A DNA stretch of 64,000 nucleotides from Thioalkalivibrio sulfidiphilus (GTDB lineage Bacteria; Pseudomonadota; Gammaproteobacteria; Ectothiorhodospirales; Ectothiorhodospiraceae): contig NZ_KB898931.1 of the NCBI RefSeq assembly GCF_000377945.1, positions 33,993 through 97,992 of the forward strand. Reading direction: 5' to 3'. The notes under the pieces are model-generated. The model ran no database searches. It worked only from the letters and a program-made list of their open reading frames with translations, and was not told the origin of the DNA. Of this stretch, positions 19,783 through 29,435 are shown one piece after another (positions within the stretch are counted from its first letter, which is position 1; the number at the start of each line of letters is the position of its first letter). A program made the translations under genes and the position numbers.

Positions 19783-20070
19783 TGACTTTCGTGTCAGCAG
19801 CGGCAGTTCATGCCTACGCGCGTTGGCCGCCAGAAAGGTTCCCCGGCCGTTCTGTTCCAGATCCAGGCTTTCCCGACACTCCGAGGCCTCGCCCAGGATC
19901 GTGGCGAAGATCACTTCCAGTTCACAGGCATCCACCCGCAGTGTCCCGAAGGGGCCGCCCCTGTCATCGGGCAGCCAGAACAGTCTGGGCGCCCAGTTCC
20001 TGCCCTGGATGGTCTCGTGCCGGTACCAGCGGATGAGTTTCTCTTCCAGGCTTTCCCGCGACTCGCTCAT
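19780..20070 (-). CDS. Hypothetical protein (96 aa)
   Basis: A 96-residue soluble protein, MSESRESLEEKLIRWYRHET at the start, that I do not recognise. It has no signal peptide or membrane segment and contains charged helices at both ends. It overlaps the next upstream gene by 4 bases (ATGA), so the two form a translationally coupled pair. Its TAA is supplied by the first bases of the neighbouring heptad array, so the native C-terminus may have been altered by that array. Confidence 0.6.
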   Translation of the reverse strand: MSESRESLEEKLIRWYRHETIQGRNWAPRLFWLPDDRGGPFGTLRVDACELEVIFATILGEASECRESLDLEQNGRGTFLAANARRHELPLLTRKS

Positions 20071-20420
20071 TCAGCCTCCCGTGGGACCTTGACCTTGGGT
20101 TGCAGGGCGCGGCCGCTGTTTGCGTCGTAGAAGGTCGCGCCGATCTCCGGCAGTTCCGGGCAGGCCGATTTGAGGCGCTGATACCAGCCGGCGGGCAGGG
20201 CGTTAAATACCAGGTGCTGCAGTTCGCGCCGGGTCAGCACCACCTCCACGCCGCCGCTGCGGTAGCGGTAGCCCGGTTCGCCGCTGATCACACTGGCGGG
20301 ACCGGGTTCACCCAGGTCCAGGGGCTTGTGCCCGGCATAGTCGCCGGCCATGGCCACCAGCAGGGCCTCGTCGTCAAAACGGCGCAGCTTGCCGTCCGCA
20401 CCCTCGATCTCGATATTCAT
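20067..20420 (-). CDS. Hypothetical protein (117 aa)
   Basis: A small soluble protein beginning MNIEIEGADGKLRRFDDEAL, not recognised. It is coupled by an ATGA overlap to the 96-aa gene downstream. An in-frame GTG nine bases upstream (20429) is an alternative start; the ATG is preferred although its GAGGG is close. A C-terminal stretch (GATFYDANSGRALQPKVKVP) could be a small beta unit. No function can be assigned. Confidence 0.6.
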   Translation of the reverse strand: MNIEIEGADGKLRRFDDEALLVAMAGDYAGHKPLDLGEPGPASVISGEPGYRYRSGGVEVVLTRRELQHLVFNALPAGWYQRLKSACPELPEIGATFYDANSGRALQPKVKVPREAE

Positions 20421-20487
20421 ATCCCTCACCCGAAAAAATGACCGTCGCTAAATTGTCAGGCATTGTCCACCGGATGCCGGATCGTGA

Positions 20488-20517
20488 TTGTGACTGAAAG
20501 TCTGCCGCTTCTCTAAT
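20488..20517 (+). promoter_or_regulatory. Possible sigma70 promoter for the ATP-grasp operon
   Basis: TTGTGA (20488-20493) and TCTAAT (20512-20517) are 18 bases apart, about 95 bases before the first gene of the amidoligase island. Match to consensus is moderate and no operator is apparent. Confidence 0.35.
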
Positions 20518-20611
20518 CCCCATGGCGATGCACGGGGCATGGGCACTTGTTTATCGTGGCCTCAGGGCTTAACGTGAAAACTCGAGCATTCGAACCCGGA
20601 TCCGATCACCC

Positions 20612-22060
20612 ATGAGCATCGACTGGAAGAGTTACGACCCCAACGGCTTCTACGATGAACTGATCAGTTCACCCGGCTATCCCCGCGCCGCAGCCCGCAC
20701 ACTGACCTCCTATCTGCGCTCCCTGAGCGACGAGGAGATCCACGAGCGCAAGGCAGCCGCGGAACACGCCATCGTGGAAATGGGCATCACCTTCACGGTG
20801 TACACGGAGGGGGGCAACATCGACCGGGCCTGGCCCTTCGACATCATCCCGCGCATCATCCCGCGCAAGGAATGGATGCGCGTGGAGGAGGGCCTCAAGC
20901 AGAGGGTCACCGCGCTCAACCTGTTCATCAACGATCTCTACAACGAGCAGAAGATCGTCAAGGACAAGGTGTTCCCCAAGGAGGTGCTGGCCCAGTCCAA
21001 AAATTTCCGTGAGCAGTGCGTCGGCATCCAACCGGCCCACGGGGTCTGGGCGCACATCTGCGGCTCCGACCTGGTGCGTGACAAGGACGGCACCCTATAC
21101 GTGCTCGAGGACAACCTGCGCGTGCCTTCGGGGGTCTCCTACATGCTGGAGAACCGCCAGGTCACCAAGCGGGTGTTCCCGGAACTGTTCGAGAACTACT
21201 CCATCCTGCCGGTGGACGAATACCCCTCGCAGCTGTTCGACATGCTGGCCTCCCTGTCGCCCCGGCCCCTGGATTATCCGGAGGTGGTGGTGCTCACGCC
21301 GGGCATCTACAACTCCGCCTATTTCGAGCATTCCTTCCTGGCCCAGCGCATGGGCGCGGAACTGGTGGAGGGCAGTGACCTGCTGGTGGGCGAGGACGAC
21401 TGCGTGTACATGCGCACCATCGGCGGCCTGGAACGGGTGGACGTGATCTACCGTCGCGTCGATGACCTGTTCCTGGACCCCGAGGCCTTCAACCCCGACT
21501 CCATGCTGGGGGTGCCCGGGTTGATGCGCGCCTGGCGCAAGGGCAACGTGGCACTGGCCAATGCGCCCGGGGCGGGCGTGGCCGACGACAAGGTGGTCTA
21601 CGCCTTCGTGCCGGAGATCATCCGCTACTACCTGGACCAGGACCCCATCATCCCCAATGTGCCTACCTACCGCTGCATGTACCCCGACGAGCGCGAGCAC
21701 GTGCTTAAGCACCTGGACGAACTGGTGATCAAACCCGCCAACGAGTCCGGTGGTTACGGCATGCTCATCGGCCCCCATGCCAGCAAGCGCCAGCGTGCGG
21801 AGTTCGCCGACCTGATCAAAAAGGATCCGCGCAATTACATCGCCCAGCCCACCCTAGCCATCTCCACCACGCCGACCCTGTGCGACGGACACCTGGAGCC
21901 CCGTCACGTGGACCTGCGCCCCTTCATCCTCCAGGGTGTGCGCACCGACGTGACCGCCGGCGGCCTGACCCGGGTGGCCCTGCGCAAGGGTTCCCTGGTG
22001 GTCAATTCCTCCCAGGGCGGGGGCAGCAAGGACACCTGGATCGTGGATACGGAGTCATAA
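20612..22060 (+). CDS. Circularly permuted type 2 ATP-grasp protein
   Basis: A 482-residue member of the DUF404/DUF407 families, now grouped as circularly permuted ATP-grasp enzymes. Such enzymes are predicted amide or peptide ligases. Conserved stretches include GITFTVYTEGGNIDRAWPFD, VPSGVSYMLENRQVTKRVFP and, near the C-terminus, VDLRPFILQGVRTDVTAGGL with SSQGGGSKDTW, typical of the permuted nucleotide-binding lobe. It is followed after 3 bases by its alpha-E partner. Comparative genomics (Iyer and colleagues, 2009) placed this gene family with alpha-E, transglutaminase and Anbu genes; all are present here. The ligated substrate is unknown. Confidence 0.93.
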   Translation: MSIDWKSYDPNGFYDELISSPGYPRAAARTLTSYLRSLSDEEIHERKAAAEHAIVEMGITFTVYTEGGNIDRAWPFDIIPRIIPRKEWMRVEEGLKQRVTALNLFINDLYNEQKIVKDKVFPKEVLAQSKNFREQCVGIQPAHGVWAHICGSDLVRDKDGTLYVLEDNLRVPSGVSYMLENRQVTKRVFPELFENYSILPVDEYPSQLFDMLASLSPRPLDYPEVVVLTPGIYNSAYFEHSFLAQRMGAELVEGSDLLVGEDDCVYMRTIGGLERVDVIYRRVDDLFLDPEAFNPDSMLGVPGLMRAWRKGNVALANAPGAGVADDKVVYAFVPEIIRYYLDQDPIIPNVPTYRCMYPDEREHVLKHLDELVIKPANESGGYGMLIGPHASKRQRAEFADLIKKDPRNYIAQPTLAISTTPTLCDGHLEPRHVDLRPFILQGVRTDVTAGGLTRVALRKGSLVVNSSQGGGSKDTWIVDTES

Positions 22061-22063
22061 GCG

Positions 22064-23002
22064 ATGCTTTCACGCGTAGCCGAACGCCTGTACTGGATGG
22101 CCCGCTATATCGAGCGTGCCGAGAACACCGCGCGCATGGTGATGGCCTTCTCCCACCTGGCCCTGGACATGCCCCGCTCGGTGCAGCTGTCCTGGAAGAG
22201 CATGGTCTCCACCACCGGCGGTGATGCCGCCTTCGATCATCACTACCAGCGGGATGATGAGCGCAATTGCGTCAAGTTCCTGCTCGCTGATCTGGACAAT
22301 CCCGGCTCCATCATGAGTTCGCTCTCCGGGGCCCGGGAGAACGTGCGCACCACCCGGGACCTGGTGCCCTCCGAGGCCTGGGAATCGGTCAATGAGCTGT
22401 ACCTGTTCGGCAAGGCCAACGCGGAGGCCGGCGTGGGCAAGCGCGGCCGCTATGCCTTCCTCTCGGAGATCATCAGCCGCTGCCAGCAGATCACCGGCCT
22501 GCTGGCAGGCACCATGAGCCATGACCATGCCTATGACTTCATCCGCGCCGGGCGCAACCTGGAGCGGGCCGACATGAGTTCGCGCCTGCTGGACGTGGCC
22601 GGCATCGGCCTGCTCAGCAAGGACGAGGACATGCAGCCCTTCGAGAACCTGCTGTGGATCAACATCCTGAAATCCGTGAGCGGTTTCCAGATGTACCGCC
22701 AGCACGTGCGCCGACGCGTCAACGGTGCCCTGGTGATCCAGTTCCTGCTCCAGGACAAGCAGTTCCCCCGCGCCATCGCCCACGCCCTGGGCGAGGTGGA
22801 GTCGAGCCTCGCCAACCTGCCGCGCAACGAACTGCCGCTGCGCTTCATCGCTCAGGTCAAGCGCCACGTGCTGGATGCCAAGGTGGAGACCCTGCTCAAG
22901 CCCGAGGAACTGCACCAGTTCCTGGACCAGATCCAGATGGAGATGGCCGAGACCCACGCCAGCATCGCGGACAACTGGTTCCGTCTGGACCGAGCGGCGT
23001 GA
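22064..23002 (+). CDS. Alpha-E domain protein (DUF403)
   Basis: A 312-residue all-helical protein starting MLSRVAERLYWMARYIERAENTA, written here only in part, which is the alpha-E family signature. A second conserved block is LVPSEAWESVNELYL and a third is FIRAGRNLERADMSSRLLD. The domain always accompanies permuted ATP-grasp amidoligases, either as a neighbour or a fusion, and is thought to assist them; a biochemical role is not established. It is translationally coupled to the ATP-grasp gene (3-base gap). Confidence 0.93.
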   Translation: MLSRVAERLYWMARYIERAENTARMVMAFSHLALDMPRSVQLSWKSMVSTTGGDAAFDHHYQRDDERNCVKFLLADLDNPGSIMSSLSGARENVRTTRDLVPSEAWESVNELYLFGKANAEAGVGKRGRYAFLSEIISRCQQITGLLAGTMSHDHAYDFIRAGRNLERADMSSRLLDVAGIGLLSKDEDMQPFENLLWINILKSVSGFQMYRQHVRRRVNGALVIQFLLQDKQFPRAIAHALGEVESSLANLPRNELPLRFIAQVKRHVLDAKVETLLKPEELHQFLDQIQMEMAETHASIADNWFRLDRAA

Positions 23003-23029
23003 GACGGCGGTTTGGTCTTTGCTAAGGAA

Positions 23030-23195
23030 CATCTGCCGCAGAGGCGCGGAGACGCAGAGAAAGAAGGGATCTGACAGGATTTACATGATTCACATGATGA
23101 ATAAGCACGCTTGCACCGCTTTTCGATTAATCCTGTAAATCATGTCAATCCTGTCAAAATACATTCTCTGCGTCTCCGCGCCTCTGCGGCAGATG
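23030..23195. repeat. Composite palindromic repeat, copy 2 (intact)
   Basis: A perfect 32-bp inverted repeat forms the ends (23030-23061 and 23164-23195), built of 8-base units of the GCAGAGGC/GCGGAGAC/GCAGAGAA type. Inside lie 9-base units such as GACAGGATT and TACATGATT, again mirrored on the right. The element fills the gap between the alpha-E gene and the large transglutaminase gene. A related copy lies on the other side of that gene. Confidence 0.9.
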
Positions 23196-23230
23196 TCATC
23201 ACTTCCGCGCCATAGAAAACCGGAGCACCC

Positions 23231-26200
23231 ATGGCCATTCGAGTCGCGCTGAACCACCGCACGGTGTATCGCTTTGACCGGCGGGTGCGGATCTCGCCCC
23301 ATGTGATCCGGCTGCGCCCGGCGGTGCACACGCGCACGCCGATCCTCAGCTATTCCCTGGACATCCAGCCGAAGGAACACTTCATCAACTGGCAGCAGGA
23401 CCCCTTCGGCAACCTGCTGGCCCGGGTGGTGTTCCCGGAGGCCATGCGCGAGCTCTCGGTCACCGTGGACCTGGTGGCGGAGATGACCGTCATCAATCCC
23501 TTCGATTTCTTCGTGGAGAAATACGCGGAGACCTTCCCCTTCGAGTACGACGGTATCCTGGCCAAGGAGCTGATTCCCTACCTGGAGATCACCGATCGCG
23601 GTCCCTTGCTCATGGGGTGGCTCGAGCAGGTCAAGCGGGACGAGCGCGGCATCGTGGATTTCCTGGTGGATCTCAACCGCCGCCTGCACCAGGACATCGC
23701 CTACAGCGTGCGCATGGAACCCGGCGTGCAGAGCTGCGAGGAGACGCTCACGCGGCGCATCGGCTCCTGCCGGGATTCCGCCTGGCTGCTGGTGCAGATC
23801 CTGCGCCACCTGGGGCTGGCGGCCCGCTTCGTCTCCGGTTATCTCGTCCAGCTCACCGCCGACGAGAAGTCCCTGGATGGCCCCTCCGGGCCCGAGGCGG
23901 ACTTCACCGACCTGCACGCCTGGACCGAGGTGTTTGTGCCGGGGGCCGGATGGATCGGGCTCGATCCCACCTCGGGGCTGTTCGCCGGGGAGGGGCACAT
24001 CCCGCTGGCCTGCACGCCCAGCCCCCTGAGTGCCGCGCCCATCACCGGCTACACCGAGGTGTGCGAGGTTGCCTTCGAGCATGAGAACCGGGTCAGCCGC
24101 ATCCACGAGGACCCCCGGGTCACCAAACCCTACAGCGATGACCAGTGGGCCGCCATCGACGCCCTGGGCCGCAAGGTGGACCAGGACCTGCTGGATGGGG
24201 ACGTGCGCCTGACCATGGGCGGCGAGCCCACCTTCGTGTCCATCGACGACATGGAGGCCGCCGAGTGGAACACCCGGGCCGACGGCCCCCACAAGCGCCG
24301 GCTGGCCCGGGAACTGGCCGGGCGTCTGCTCAGACGCTTCGGCCCCGGCGGCATGTTCCACCACGGCCAGGGCAAGTGGTATCCCGGCGAGCCTCTGCCG
24401 CGCTGGTCCCTGGGCTGTTTCTGGCGCAAGGACGGCGAGCCGGTGTGGCGGGATCCCGCGTGGCTCGCGGACATCAGCCGGGACTACGGCCACGGCCGCG
24501 ACCAGGCCCTGGCCTTCGCCCGGGAACTGGCGCACCACCTGGGCGTGCCTGAGAACTACCTGGTGCCCGGTTACGAGGACCCCCTCTACTATCTGTGGCG
24601 GGAAGGTAACGAGCCCGTTAACCGGGATCCACTCAAGGCGGATCTGAAGAGTCCCGCGGAACGCCGCCGCCTGGCCCGCATCCTCTCCCAGGGCCTGGAC
24701 GAACCGGTGGGTTATGCCCTGCCGCTCACCTGGGACCACCAGTACGACCACTGGCGCAGCGGCGTCTGGGCGTTTCGCCGCGGCCGGTTGTTCCTGATCC
24801 CCGGGGATTCCCCCATGGGCCTGCGCCTGCCCCTGGACAGCCTGCCCTGGGTGGCGCCTGCCCAGCGAGACGAGCCCCAGGCTCCGAGCCTGTTCGAGGC
24901 GCGTCCGGAGCTGGGGGATTACTTTGGTGAGGTGACCCGGCGCTACAGCGAGCGGGTGGCCCCCGAGGATCCCCGGGCCGACACGGGCCTGCAGCCCCAG
25001 GCCCCGGGCGACGACCCGGACGACACCCGCTGGGCGGAGGTGCCCCACACCAGCCTGTGCGTGGAGGCCCGGGAAGGGCGCCTGCACGTGTTTCTGCCAC
25101 CGCTCAATTTCCTGGAGCACTACCTGGACCTGGTCTCCGCCGTGGAGGCCACAGCCACGAAGCTCAAGCTGCCCGTGGTGCTGGAGGGCTACGAGCCGCC
25201 CCGGGACAACCGCCTGGAACGGCTGCTGGTGACCCCGGACCCGGGGGTGATCGAAGTGAACATCCATCCCGCCGCCAGCTGGGAAAGGCTTCGGGACAAC
25301 ACCCTGGCCCTCTACGAGGAGGCGCGCCAGTCGCGCCTGGGCACGGAGAAGTTCATGCTGGACGGCCGCCACACGGGCACCGGCGGCGGCAACCACGTGA
25401 CCCTGGGGGCGGCCACCCCCGTGGACAGCCCGCTGCTGCGCCGGCCGGACCTGCTGGGCTCCCTGGTGAGCTTCTGGCAGCACCACCCGGGGCTCTCCTA
25501 TCTGTTCTCCGGCATGTTCATCGGCCCCACCAGCCAGGCGCCGCGCATCGACGAGGCGCGCAACGAATCCCTCTACGAGCTGGAGATCGCCCTGTCGCAG
25601 TTGCCGCAGGGAGAGGAGCCCCGCCCCTGGCTGGTGGACCGGCTGTTTCGCAACCTGCTGGTGGACATCACCGGCAACACCCACCGGGCCGAGTTCTGCA
25701 TCGACAAGCTCTACTCCCCGGACAGCCCCACGGGGCGCCTGGGCCTGCTGGAGCTGCGCGCCTTCGAGATGCCGCCCCACGCGCGCATGAGCCTGGTGCA
25801 GATGCTGCTGCTGCGCGCCCTGGTGGCCTGTTTCTGGCGCGAGCCCTACCGCCACCGGCTGGTGCGCTGGGGCACGGCCCTGCACGACCGCTTCATGCTG
25901 CCCCACTTCGTGGAACGGGACATGGCCCAGGTGGTGGAGCACCTGAACCGCGCCGGTTACCCCTTCCAGGCGGACTGGCTGACGCCGTTCTCCGAGTTCC
26001 GCTTCCCCCATTACGGCCGGGTCAACATCGGCGACATCCAGATCGAGCTGCGCATGGCGCTCGAGCCCTGGCACGTGCTGGGCGAGGAGGTGACGACGGC
26101 GGGCACGGCACGCTACGTGGACTCCTCCGTGGAGCGCCTGCAGGTGCGCGTGACGGGACTCACCGAGGGCCGCTACGTGCTGGCCTGCAACGGCCGGCGT

Positions 26201-26617
26201 GTGCCCCTGCAGTCCACCGGCACCCACGGCGAGTACGTGGCCGGGGTACGCTACCGGGCCTGGCAGCCGCCCTCGGCCCTGCACCCCAACATCGGCGTGC
26301 ACGCGCCCCTGGTGTTCGACCTGATCGACACCTGGAACGGTCGCGCCATCGGCGGCTGCACCTACCACGTCTCCCACCCGGGCGGGCGCAACTACGACGT
26401 CTTCCCGGTCAACGCCTTCGAGGCCGAGGCCCGGCGCATCACCCGCTTCTGGGACCACGGCCACACCCCCGGCACCCTGCAGCCGCCCCCGGCCCTGCGC
26501 TCCCTGGCGCAGTTTCACCCCGAGGGTAGCCTTCCGGGTCCCATGGCCCCGCCCACCGAGCGGCCCGACCCGGAGTATCCCTGCACGCTGGATCTTCGCC
26601 GGCCGCCGTTGGCGTGA
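23231..26617 (+). CDS. Transglutaminase-like protein with DUF2126 C-terminus
   Basis: A 1128-residue protein. Residues 1-300 form a transglutaminase-like unit: N-terminal beta domain, catalytic Cys in [20 protein letters not shown], His in [12 protein letters not shown] and Asp in [10 protein letters not shown]. The remaining roughly 820 residues match DUF2126, beginning [20 protein letters not shown] and containing the metal-binding-looking [16 protein letters not shown] near residue 715. No signal peptide is seen, so it is probably cytoplasmic. In the amidoligase system it is predicted to cleave or transfer isopeptide bonds; this is inference. It is bracketed on both sides by related palindromic repeats, unlike any other gene here. 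Confidence 0.93.
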   Translation: MAIRVALNHRTVYRFDRRVRISPHVIRLRPAVHTRTPILSYSLDIQPKEHFINWQQDPFGNLLARVVFPEAMRELSVTVDLVAEMTVINPFDFFVEKYAETFPFEYDGILAKELIPYLEITDRGPLLMGWLEQVKRDERGIVDFLVDLNRRLHQDIAYSVRMEPGVQSCEETLTRRIGSCRDSAWLLVQILRHLGLAARFVSGYLVQLTADEKSLDGPSGPEADFTDLHAWTEVFVPGAGWIGLDPTSGLFAGEGHIPLACTPSPLSAAPITGYTEVCEVAFEHENRVSRIHEDPRVTKPYSDDQWAAIDALGRKVDQDLLDGDVRLTMGGEPTFVSIDDMEAAEWNTRADGPHKRRLARELAGRLLRRFGPGGMFHHGQGKWYPGEPLPRWSLGCFWRKDGEPVWRDPAWLADISRDYGHGRDQALAFARELAHHLGVPENYLVPGYEDPLYYLWREGNEPVNRDPLKADLKSPAERRRLARILSQGLDEPVGYALPLTWDHQYDHWRSGVWAFRRGRLFLIPGDSPMGLRLPLDSLPWVAPAQRDEPQAPSLFEARPELGDYFGEVTRRYSERVAPEDPRADTGLQPQAPGDDPDDTRWAEVPHTSLCVEAREGRLHVFLPPLNFLEHYLDLVSAVEATATKLKLPVVLEGYEPPRDNRLERLLVTPDPGVIEVNIHPAASWERLRDNTLALYEEARQSRLGTEKFMLDGRHTGTGGGNHVTLGAATPVDSPLLRRPDLLGSLVSFWQHHPGLSYLFSGMFIGPTSQAPRIDEARNESLYELEIALSQLPQGEEPRPWLVDRLFRNLLVDITGNTHRAEFCIDKLYSPDSPTGRLGLLELRAFEMPPHARMSLVQMLLLRALVACFWREPYRHRLVRWGTALHDRFMLPHFVERDMAQVVEHLNRAGYPFQADWLTPFSEFRFPHYGRVNIGDIQIELRMALEPWHVLGEEVTTAGTARYVDSSVERLQVRVTGLTEGRYVLACNGRRVPLQSTGTHGEYVAGVRYRAWQPPSALHPNIGVHAPLVFDLIDTWNGRAIGGCTYHVSHPGGRNYDVFPVNAFEAEARRITRFWDHGHTPGTLQPPPALRSLAQFHPEGSLPGPMAPPTERPDPEYPCTLDLRRPPLA

Positions 26618-26628
26618 ATCCAGGGCCA

Positions 26629-26794
26629 TGCCGCAGAGGCGCGGAGACGCTGAGACAAGAAAGGATCTGACAGGATTTACATGATGAACATGATTTCAAA
26701 CACGGGGTTTCCGAGGTCTCTGATTCAATCCTGTTAATCATGTAAATCCTGTCAATATTCTTTTCCCTCTGCGGCTCAGGGCCTCTGCGGCGAA
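26629..26794. repeat. Composite palindromic repeat, copy 3
   Basis: Same architecture as copy 2: GCCGCAGAGGCGCGGAGACG on the left, CCTCTGCGGC on the right, and mirrored GACAGGATT/AATCCTGT units inside. The arms have diverged (GCTGAGACAAG on the left, CTGCGGCTCAGGG on the right). It begins 12 bases after the stop of the large transglutaminase gene. Confidence 0.85.
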
Positions 26795-26832
26795 TCCTTT
26801 GATTTTCAGAGGCAGGATTCAATAGCAGGATG

Positions 26833-26870
26833 TGGTTTATCCTTGATCCTTGATCCTTCATCCTTGGATG
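26833..26870. repeat. Heptad array upstream of the fused ATP-grasp gene (TGATCCT units)
   Basis: TGATCCT, TGATCCT and TCATCCT lie in tandem directly before the start codon at 26873, displacing the usual Shine-Dalgarno region. A loose inverted partner containing AGGATTC and AGGATGT lies at 26813-26832. Confidence 0.7.
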
Positions 26871-26872
26871 CC

Positions 26873-29428
26873 ATGTCCGCCAGCCCCGACGACAGCCAGT
26901 TGCTGCATGAGCGCTACGCGCCCCCCGGGGATGCGTACGACGAGCTGTGCCTGGCGCCGGGCACGCCCCGGCCCCACTGGGCGGGGGTGATGGAGTCCCT
27001 GGAGGCCCTGGGGCGCGACGGGCTGCTTGCCCGGGCCGCGGAGGCGCGGCGGCTGCTGCGGGACAACGGGGTCACCTACAACGTTTACTCCGACCCCCAG
27101 GGCATGGAACGGCCCTGGCCCCTGGACCCGTTGCCCATGCTCATGGACAGCGGCGAGTGGGCGGGCATCGAGACCGGCCTGATCCAGCGGGCGGAACTGC
27201 TCAACCTGGTGCTCCGGGATCTCTACGGTCCCCGCACCCTGATCCGCAAGGGCCTGCTGCCCCCCGAACTGGTGTTCGGCCAGCCGGGCTTCCTGCACGC
27301 CTGTGACAGCCTGCCCCTGCCGGAGCGGGCCCTGAGCCTCTATGCCTCGGACCTGGCCCGAGGTCCCGACGGCCAGCTCTGGGTGCTGGGGGACCGCACC
27401 CAGGTGCCCTCGGGGGCGGGCTACGCCCTGGAGAACCGGGTGGTGCTGTCCCGGGTGTTCCCGAGCCTGTACCGGGATGCGGGCGTGCACCGGCTCACGG
27501 GCTTCTTCCAGGCCCTGCGCGCCCGCCTGGCGGCGCTCTCGCCCCGGCGCGACGTGGAGCCCCGGGTGGTGCTGCTGTCCCCGGGGCCGCTCAACGAGAC
27601 CTGGTTCGAGCACGTCTACCTGGCCGGCTACCTGGGCTACACCCTGGTGCAGGGCCAGGACCTGGTGGTCTCCGGGGGACGGGTCTGGCTGCGTTCCCTG
27701 GGCGGCCTGGAGCCGGTGGACGTGATCCTGCGCCGGGTGGACGATGCCTTCTGCGATCCCCTGGCCCTGAACCAGGACTCCCGGCTCGGGGTGGCCGGCC
27801 TGCTGGAGGCGGTGCGCCGGGGCCGGGTGGCGGTGGCCAATCCCCTGGGCTCGGGCCTGCTGGAATCCCCGGCCCTGGCCGCCTTCCTGCCCGCCATCGC
27901 GCGCCATTTCCTGGGACAGGAACCCCTGCTTCCCGGCGTGCCCACCTGGTGGTGCGGCGAGCGGCAGGGCAGGGCGCACGTGCTGGCCAACCTGGACCAC
28001 CTGGTGGTGCGCTCCGTAGACCGCTCCGAGGCGGCTGGCCGGCCGGTGTTCGCGGCCTTGCTGTCCCGGGCCGAACGGGATGCCCTCAGGGCGCGCATCC
28101 AGGCCAGGCCTGAGCGTTACGTGGGCCAGGGCCAGGTCAGCCTCTCCACCGTGCCCGTGCTGGCGGAGGACGGCGGCCTGGAGGCCCGTCACGGAGCGGT
28201 GCGCGCCTTCCTGTGCGCCCGGGAGGACGATTACGTGGTCATGCCCGGGGGGCTCACCCGGGTGGCGGGCCGGGCCGGGGACATGGTGGTCTCCAACCAG
28301 GAAGGGGGGCTCAGCAAGGACACCTGGGTGCTGGCCTCGGAGCCGGAACCCGTGGCCGGCCCGGTGCTCTCCGAGGGCCTGGCCGAGGGCTCGGTGCTGG
28401 GCATGCAGGCCTCCCTGCCCAGCCGCGTGGCGGAGAACCTGTTCTGGCTGGGCCGCTATGCGGAGCGCGCCGAGGCCACCCTGCGCCTGCTGCGGGTGGC
28501 CCTCAAACGCCGTCGCCTGGCCCAGGAACTGCCCGCGCCCCACGAGGACGCGGCCCTGCACACCCTGCTGAGGGCACTGACCCACCTGACCACCTGCTAT
28601 CCCGGTTTCGTGGGGCCGGGCGCGCCCGATCGCCTGGCCGCCCCCGAGGCAGAACTCTGCGCCCTGATCACCGATGCCCAGCGTCCAGGCAGCCTGCACT
28701 TCACCCTGAACGCCCTGTTCCAGTCCGCCTACGCCCTGCGCGACCGGGTCTCCGGGGACAGCTGGCGGGTGCTTGCGGCCCTGCGCGACCAGACCCGCGG
28801 CCTGAATTGCCCGGCCAGCAGGGACCCGGAGCATCTGCGCGAACCCATGGACGAGGTGGTGACCCGGCTGTTGGCCCTGGCGGGTCTGGCCCAGGAGAGC
28901 ACCCTGCGCCAGACCGGGTGGCTGTTCCTGGATGCCGGCCGGCGCCTGGAACGCGCCCTGCTGCTGTCGAACCTGCTGCGCGCCACCCTGGTGGCCCGCC
29001 ACGAGTCGGTGGCCGAGGGACTGCTGCTGGAGGCGGTGCTGGCCTGGGGCGAGAGTCTCGCGGCCTATCGTACCGGCCACCGGGCGCCGCCGGAGCCTTC
29101 GCGGGTCCTGGACCTGCTCTTGCTGGAGCCTGCCAATCCGCGCTCCCTGCTGTTCCAGCTGGAGCACCTGGAGCAACATGTGCGGGCCCTGCCGGATCAG
29201 CCGGGCAGCGGCCGGCTGTCCGCTGCGGCACGCCCCCTGGTGGAGGCGCTCAGCGCCCTGCGCCTGGCCGAGTCTCCCACCCTGGCCCGGGTGCACGGGG
29301 ACAGCGGCCTGCGCACGGATCTGGACCAGTTGCTGAGCCGTCAGGCCTATCTGCTGAGCCAGGCGTCCGAGGCCCTGGTGGCCCAGTACTTCGCCTTTGC
29401 CCACAGCCAGCATCCGCTGCAGTCCTGA
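26873..29428 (+). CDS. Fused circularly permuted ATP-grasp / alpha-E protein
   Basis: An 851-residue fusion. Residues 1-490 correspond to the permuted ATP-grasp enzyme (LLRDNGVTYNVYSDPQGMER, VPSGAGYALENRVVLSRVFP, VSNQEGGLSKDTWVLA), and 520-850 to an alpha-E domain (LPSRVAENLFWLGRYAERAE at its start). It is thus a paralogue of the split pair at 20612-23002, but with clearly different sequence, suggesting a distinct substrate. The start ATG at 26873 follows a heptad array; the in-frame extension upstream is encoded by repeat sequence and is not credible. It is followed after 7 bases by the small transglutaminase gene. Confidence 0.92.
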   Translation: MSASPDDSQLLHERYAPPGDAYDELCLAPGTPRPHWAGVMESLEALGRDGLLARAAEARRLLRDNGVTYNVYSDPQGMERPWPLDPLPMLMDSGEWAGIETGLIQRAELLNLVLRDLYGPRTLIRKGLLPPELVFGQPGFLHACDSLPLPERALSLYASDLARGPDGQLWVLGDRTQVPSGAGYALENRVVLSRVFPSLYRDAGVHRLTGFFQALRARLAALSPRRDVEPRVVLLSPGPLNETWFEHVYLAGYLGYTLVQGQDLVVSGGRVWLRSLGGLEPVDVILRRVDDAFCDPLALNQDSRLGVAGLLEAVRRGRVAVANPLGSGLLESPALAAFLPAIARHFLGQEPLLPGVPTWWCGERQGRAHVLANLDHLVVRSVDRSEAAGRPVFAALLSRAERDALRARIQARPERYVGQGQVSLSTVPVLAEDGGLEARHGAVRAFLCAREDDYVVMPGGLTRVAGRAGDMVVSNQEGGLSKDTWVLASEPEPVAGPVLSEGLAEGSVLGMQASLPSRVAENLFWLGRYAERAEATLRLLRVALKRRRLAQELPAPHEDAALHTLLRALTHLTTCYPGFVGPGAPDRLAAPEAELCALITDAQRPGSLHFTLNALFQSAYALRDRVSGDSWRVLAALRDQTRGLNCPASRDPEHLREPMDEVVTRLLALAGLAQESTLRQTGWLFLDAGRRLERALLLSNLLRATLVARHESVAEGLLLEAVLAWGESLAAYRTGHRAPPEPSRVLDLLLLEPANPRSLLFQLEHLEQHVRALPDQPGSGRLSAAARPLVEALSALRLAESPTLARVHGDSGLRTDLDQLLSRQAYLLSQASEALVAQYFAFAHSQHPLQS

Positions 29429-29435
29429 GTTGGCG

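Noticed and set aside
23090..26629. A very long minus-strand open frame antisense to the large transglutaminase gene
   Set aside because: Same explanation: a shadow of biased codons in the sense gene, with no motif or start context.
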